Positions 60,683-64,000 of a stretch of 64,000 bases of DNA are shown here, piece after piece (within the stretch, counting starts at the first letter, position 1; each line of letters opens with the position of its first letter). A program made the position numbers and the translations under genes. A model generated the notes under the pieces. That model saw nothing but the letters and a program-made list of their open reading frames with translations. It was not told the origin of the DNA and searched no databases. The stretch spans positions 45,736,101 through 45,800,100 of the forward strand of contig NC_087063.1 in assembly GCF_963678635.1 (NCBI RefSeq). Reading direction: 5' to 3'. The stretch is from Symsagittifera roscoffensis. Its lineage: Eukaryota; Xenacoelomorpha; Acoela; Convolutidae.

Positions 60683-62617
60683 ATGAGGCGGAGCAGGGTA
60701 CCGGTAGCTGAAAAAAGATCTACCGAAGCAAAATATAATTCGTCGCTACGCAAAGCAACATCAATGGGTCCGAAGATAACAAAGAAGAGCTTTTCAGTTA
60801 ACATGGTCAGTACAAAGAGTACAACGGAGAACAGAGCAAAAGAGGGCACAGAAGGGGAACGAGTAGAACCCACCATCGAGATTGATCTAGAGACACCCGA
60901 TCAAAGTGTGGATGAAACAGGGAAAATTGCGACGGAGTCAACTCCAATGCCCAATGCAGAAGAACCAAACCCGAAACCCATAGAGTTCTCACCAATAGAC
61001 AATGTGGAAGATGCAATAGGCAACACCGAAGAAACGGTGAAAGAAGACTCTCAAGTAAAAAAGACATCTTTTACAGAAAGGTTGGCGATGATGGTCGGAA
61101 TAAAAACGAAAGAAAACATGACTGAAGAACCAAAAGCTGAAAGAGCACGAACATTTGGGACAGTGAGCACGAAGACGACAGAAGCCAATCCAAGAGAGGA
61201 ACAGACTAAAGCAGAAGCTACGGCCAAAGACAGACCGACGGCTGACCATGAAGAGGCTACTATTGAGCTAGGTGACTTGATGGCGAAACTGAATCAGATC
61301 GACAAAAAACTGAAGCACAGCGAAGAGGACAGAGAGGTGATAAGAAAAGAATTAAGATACAACAAACACGAGTATCTGGATAGTTATTTTAACCTGGCTA
61401 AGGCGACAGATGAGAGACTCAAGGAGATGTCAGATAAGGTAGAAGCCACCAATGAAGAACGAGATAAGAACATCAAAAAAGATATGCAACAGTTGAAAAA
61501 CCGATATGATGATGTCAACAGCCAATTAGGTAGCCTGGAAAAGAGAATGGACACAATGAGCAAGAATCAGGCAGAAAGTTCGTGTGCAATACAGGCGAAA
61601 TTGGATGCAATCTTGAGAAATTCTACTTCACAAGAAAGACCGGCAGCGGATCGTACGCAAGGCACCAGAGTTGACTTTGTGGAACCACAAAGGAACAAAC
61701 GGCAATCGACACCGTTGCTCTTAACCCGGGACACGGTGAGCATAGCACCAACAGCTGCGAAAACAATAATGAAGAATGGAACGTCGAGCACAACGACTGG
61801 TCCGGGGGACTCAACAACTAACAGCAACGCAGGACCGGATATTATGACATGGGCAAACACTTGGGAAATGATGAATAGAACTCTAGAGGCCTTCGCCACA
61901 AGGAACACCGACTCGAACGATAGAAGAGAGGGAAAATCCAGAAAAACATTCAAGAAGCCAAAAGAATTCAAAGATGACTCTGATGGATGCATCGATACTT
62001 GGGTGGAAGTGATAAGACTACACCTAGAACAGGACAACTTGAACGATGAAAGACAAGCATGCACAGCCATACTCAGCAATTTAGAAGGCACGGCATTAAA
62101 ATGCGTGGTTGCGAAGAAAGAAGAAGAACGCGATACCGCGGACAAAATCTTTGAAATACTGTTGAATAGATTCGGCTCAGGCATGAAGGGTCATCAAGCG
62201 ATGATGCGATTTGAAAAAAGGAGACAGAGAGATGACGAATCGATAGACAGGTTCCTAGATGATCTCGAGAGCTTGAGAAGAAGGAGTGACCCAAAAGAAT
62301 CTACCAATAGAAGAAACTTCAGCATAGCCTCAAAGTTCATTGATGGGGTAAAGAGTGATGACTTGAGAACGATGTTAGCAACGTATTACACATTGTCGAA
62401 AGATAGTGCGCCAACTCCAGAAGAGATGAGGCAGAAGTCAAGAGAATACATGCTGATGAAACCCAAGAAATACTCGTACTCAGACAATAGGAACACCCAA
62501 GGGGGGAGTCAGCCACAAAGGTCGTCATGGTACAAGCCTAGAGATGACATGGACAAACGCAGGTTGTGTGCTAACTGCGGGTCAGTTGATCATCATGTGG
62601 TGGATTGCACGACATAA
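60683..62617 (+). CDS. Ty3/Gypsy gag, ends between two zinc knuckles
   Basis: One uninterrupted frame of 644 residues from ATG 60683. Residues 1-190 are acidic and Thr/Glu-rich. Residues about 195-320 form a long charged coiled coil (KLNQIDKKLKHSEEDREVI). Residues about 425-590 are the capsid-type gag domain (DGCIDTWVEVIRLHLEQD, DKIFEILLNRFGSG, DESIDRFLDDLESL). A canonical CCHC knuckle (CANCGSVDHHVVDC) lies at about 629-642. TAA at 62615-62617 follows two codons after it. The same frame then continues open with a second knuckle and pol, so either the stop is read through or it is a recent nonsense change. Confidence 0.88.
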   Translation: MRRSRVPVAEKRSTEAKYNSSLRKATSMGPKITKKSFSVNMVSTKSTTENRAKEGTEGERVEPTIEIDLETPDQSVDETGKIATESTPMPNAEEPNPKPIEFSPIDNVEDAIGNTEETVKEDSQVKKTSFTERLAMMVGIKTKENMTEEPKAERARTFGTVSTKTTEANPREEQTKAEATAKDRPTADHEEATIELGDLMAKLNQIDKKLKHSEEDREVIRKELRYNKHEYLDSYFNLAKATDERLKEMSDKVEATNEERDKNIKKDMQQLKNRYDDVNSQLGSLEKRMDTMSKNQAESSCAIQAKLDAILRNSTSQERPAADRTQGTRVDFVEPQRNKRQSTPLLLTRDTVSIAPTAAKTIMKNGTSSTTTGPGDSTTNSNAGPDIMTWANTWEMMNRTLEAFATRNTDSNDRREGKSRKTFKKPKEFKDDSDGCIDTWVEVIRLHLEQDNLNDERQACTAILSNLEGTALKCVVAKKEEERDTADKIFEILLNRFGSGMKGHQAMMRFEKRRQRDDESIDRFLDDLESLRRRSDPKESTNRRNFSIASKFIDGVKSDDLRTMLATYYTLSKDSAPTPEEMRQKSREYMLMKPKKYSYSDNRNTQGGSQPQRSSWYKPRDDMDKRRLCANCGSVDHHVVDCTT

Positions 62618-64000
62618 AAACAGGGCATGAAGAGTTTGGGATATGCACCCGATGAGGAAGATATGAGCCAGATGGAAGAACACGAGTTCTATAGTGGCTT
62701 GATCATCAAAATAGGTGCGAGATGCTTCTTCTGTAACCAAGAAGGGCACTTCAGGATGGACTGTCCGTTGTTCTGGGAAGCGGTCAAGAATCAGAGTCAT
62801 CCAAAACACAAGTTGGCATTGGCAGCAGTGCAGAACCAGAGAAACAGACAGGGTGAACTTGAGACGAAAAAACTCGAGGGACCAAATGTAGAGCTACCAA
62901 CGAAAACAGTGAAAGCTGTAACACAATGTGGTAGTGCAGCAGAGGCCACGGCGAAGAAAGCCCCAGAAATAGATTACGAGAAGGCGGCAGCGGAGGCCAT
63001 CAACAAAGTGAAGCAGGATCTGGCTGCGAAAGAAATAGAGCAACGACTAAAACTGGAGATCGAAAGAAAGAATTTTAACGAAGCATTAACCGGATCAAAC
63101 CCAACACCAGAGGCCGTATCAGGCTCAACAAAGACCGGGAATTGTAACACTGTAAAAATGGTGACGGGAAAGCCATTCGGGATATCGAAAATCGGGGCTA
63201 GAATAATGTCGATAATCACAGTGGGCGGCCACGAGGTAACCAGAAACTTGAGCGAACCGAGCGACCAGACAATAATGCACATTGACGTGTACGCAGATTA
63301 CTTGAGATGTATAAGCCCACAAACGACTTCTAGAGCAATGAGAGCACTGCTCACGAGAGGGGGCAGCAAGTCGGTACGTGTTGATAATAGGTATACTGAA
63401 GCTTATGGTCCACACGAGGTGATGCTAAATATAGATGGGATCAACATCTATACCAGAACGATGATAACATGTGACGAAGACCTAATTGGGCAAATCTACG
63501 TAGGGAAAGAAGAATTGAAAGTGAGATCGATTGGACACTGCGCCATGCTTGAAGAAGATGCAATGCACATTGGGACAGAGGCAGATGTGACAGGGCACGT
63601 GCTAGACATAAGTGGCAAGAAGACTCAGTTACGTGGGTTACTTGACACGGGAGCGGTCTTGAGTGTCATACCAATCGAAACTTGGGAACGAATGGGCTTC
63701 AACAAATATGACTTGATAGATTCGAGAATACGGTTGTCGGCTGCGAACAAAGGAGCCCTGCGCGTGTTAGGCCGAACGCCGATAATAGCGCTCAATCTGG
63801 GGGAACGTAACCTGTGGATGAGTTTTCTTGTAGTAGAAAACCTAGATGAGTCTGACCAATTCATTTTGGGCAGAGACTTCATCAGGAATTTCGACGTAAC
63901 GATTGATCTAAATAACGCAATGTTCAGGATACGGAACCCGGATAGGAGGTACGCAATCAAACCGGTAAATTTAATAATGGCAAATGAAAACAAAGCACCG
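62618..64000 (+). CDS. Gypsy nucleocapsid end and protease, continuing past the window
   Basis: The gag frame continues without a stop from 62618 to the window end (461 codons). It holds a second CCHC knuckle (CFFCNQEGHFRMDC, about 62729-62770), a Lys/Glu-rich linker, and a retropepsin domain with GLLDTGAVLSVIP (DTG at 63644-63652) and ILGRDFIRNFDV (about 63870-63905). Reverse transcriptase and integrase must lie beyond 64000. With only one stop in about 3.3 kb, this is the best-preserved element in the window. Confidence 0.85.

Noticed and set aside
60683..62617. Reading the gag frame as a cellular coiled-coil gene
   Set aside because: The capsid-type domain, CCHC knuckle and continuing protease frame identify it as Ty3/Gypsy.

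Overview
The window looks like nuclear DNA of an invertebrate animal. It has multi-exon genes with GT-AG introns, long AT-rich introns, satellite arrays, tRNA-derived SINEs, BEL/Pao and Ty3/Gypsy LTR retroelements, and non-LTR reverse transcriptases. The species cannot be read from the sequence. One run of 200 Ns (27886-28085) is an assembly gap.

Layout. 1-12.8 kb is non-coding: an intronless actin pseudogene (2.8-3.75 kb), two adjacent imperfect palindromes that share the same central loop (5.8-6.8 kb), a group of minus-strand tRNA-derived SINEs (7.4-10.6 kb) and a degraded tandem array (11.2-12 kb). From 45.95 kb down to 12.85 kb, on the minus strand, runs the main host gene. I could assemble ten exons of it by hand from splice sites, phase and domain continuity: a DEG/ENaC (acid-sensing-type) channel whose extracellular part carries two LDL-receptor class A modules and one CUB domain. 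One junction, between the CUB exon and the next, is unresolved.

The introns of this gene are packed with repeats. An 8.27-kb BEL/Pao element (15546-23813) has both LTRs, a target-site duplication, a primer-binding site and a polypurine tract. It is dead: it has frameshifts, stops, a deletion across RNase H and the start of integrase, and a catalytic Asp-to-Asn change. A satellite block holds a fold-back element (24-25.4 kb). A second BEL scrap lies beside the gap. A 3.1-kb tandem duplication of the 3' part of a minus-strand Gypsy-like element (28.1-34.2 kb) is followed by the rest of that decayed element (to 37.8 kb). Interleaved inverted repeats (38-38.9 kb) and a roughly 170-bp satellite (41.7-43.6 kb) follow.

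From 46.4 to 57.3 kb are exons of one or two further minus-strand genes that I cannot name: a coiled-coil, TRIM-like segment and a propeller-like C-terminal segment. A second roughly 170-bp satellite (48.2-49.4 kb) lies between them. So does a plus-strand retroelement (about 51.1-55.1 kb) with separate SGNH-like, PHD-finger and reverse-transcriptase ORFs. The last ORF overlaps the PHD ORF as TAATG and ends in a restriction-nuclease-like domain. A broken non-LTR reverse transcriptase and a (TC)n tract follow. The right end (about 58-64 kb) is the 5' part of a fairly intact Ty3/Gypsy element: a repeat-rich leader, a long gag, a single stop codon between two zinc knuckles, and an open frame through the protease that leaves the window.

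The host channel gene is the only well-supported cellular gene. The rest of the content is best read as intron and intergenic DNA colonised by mobile elements.
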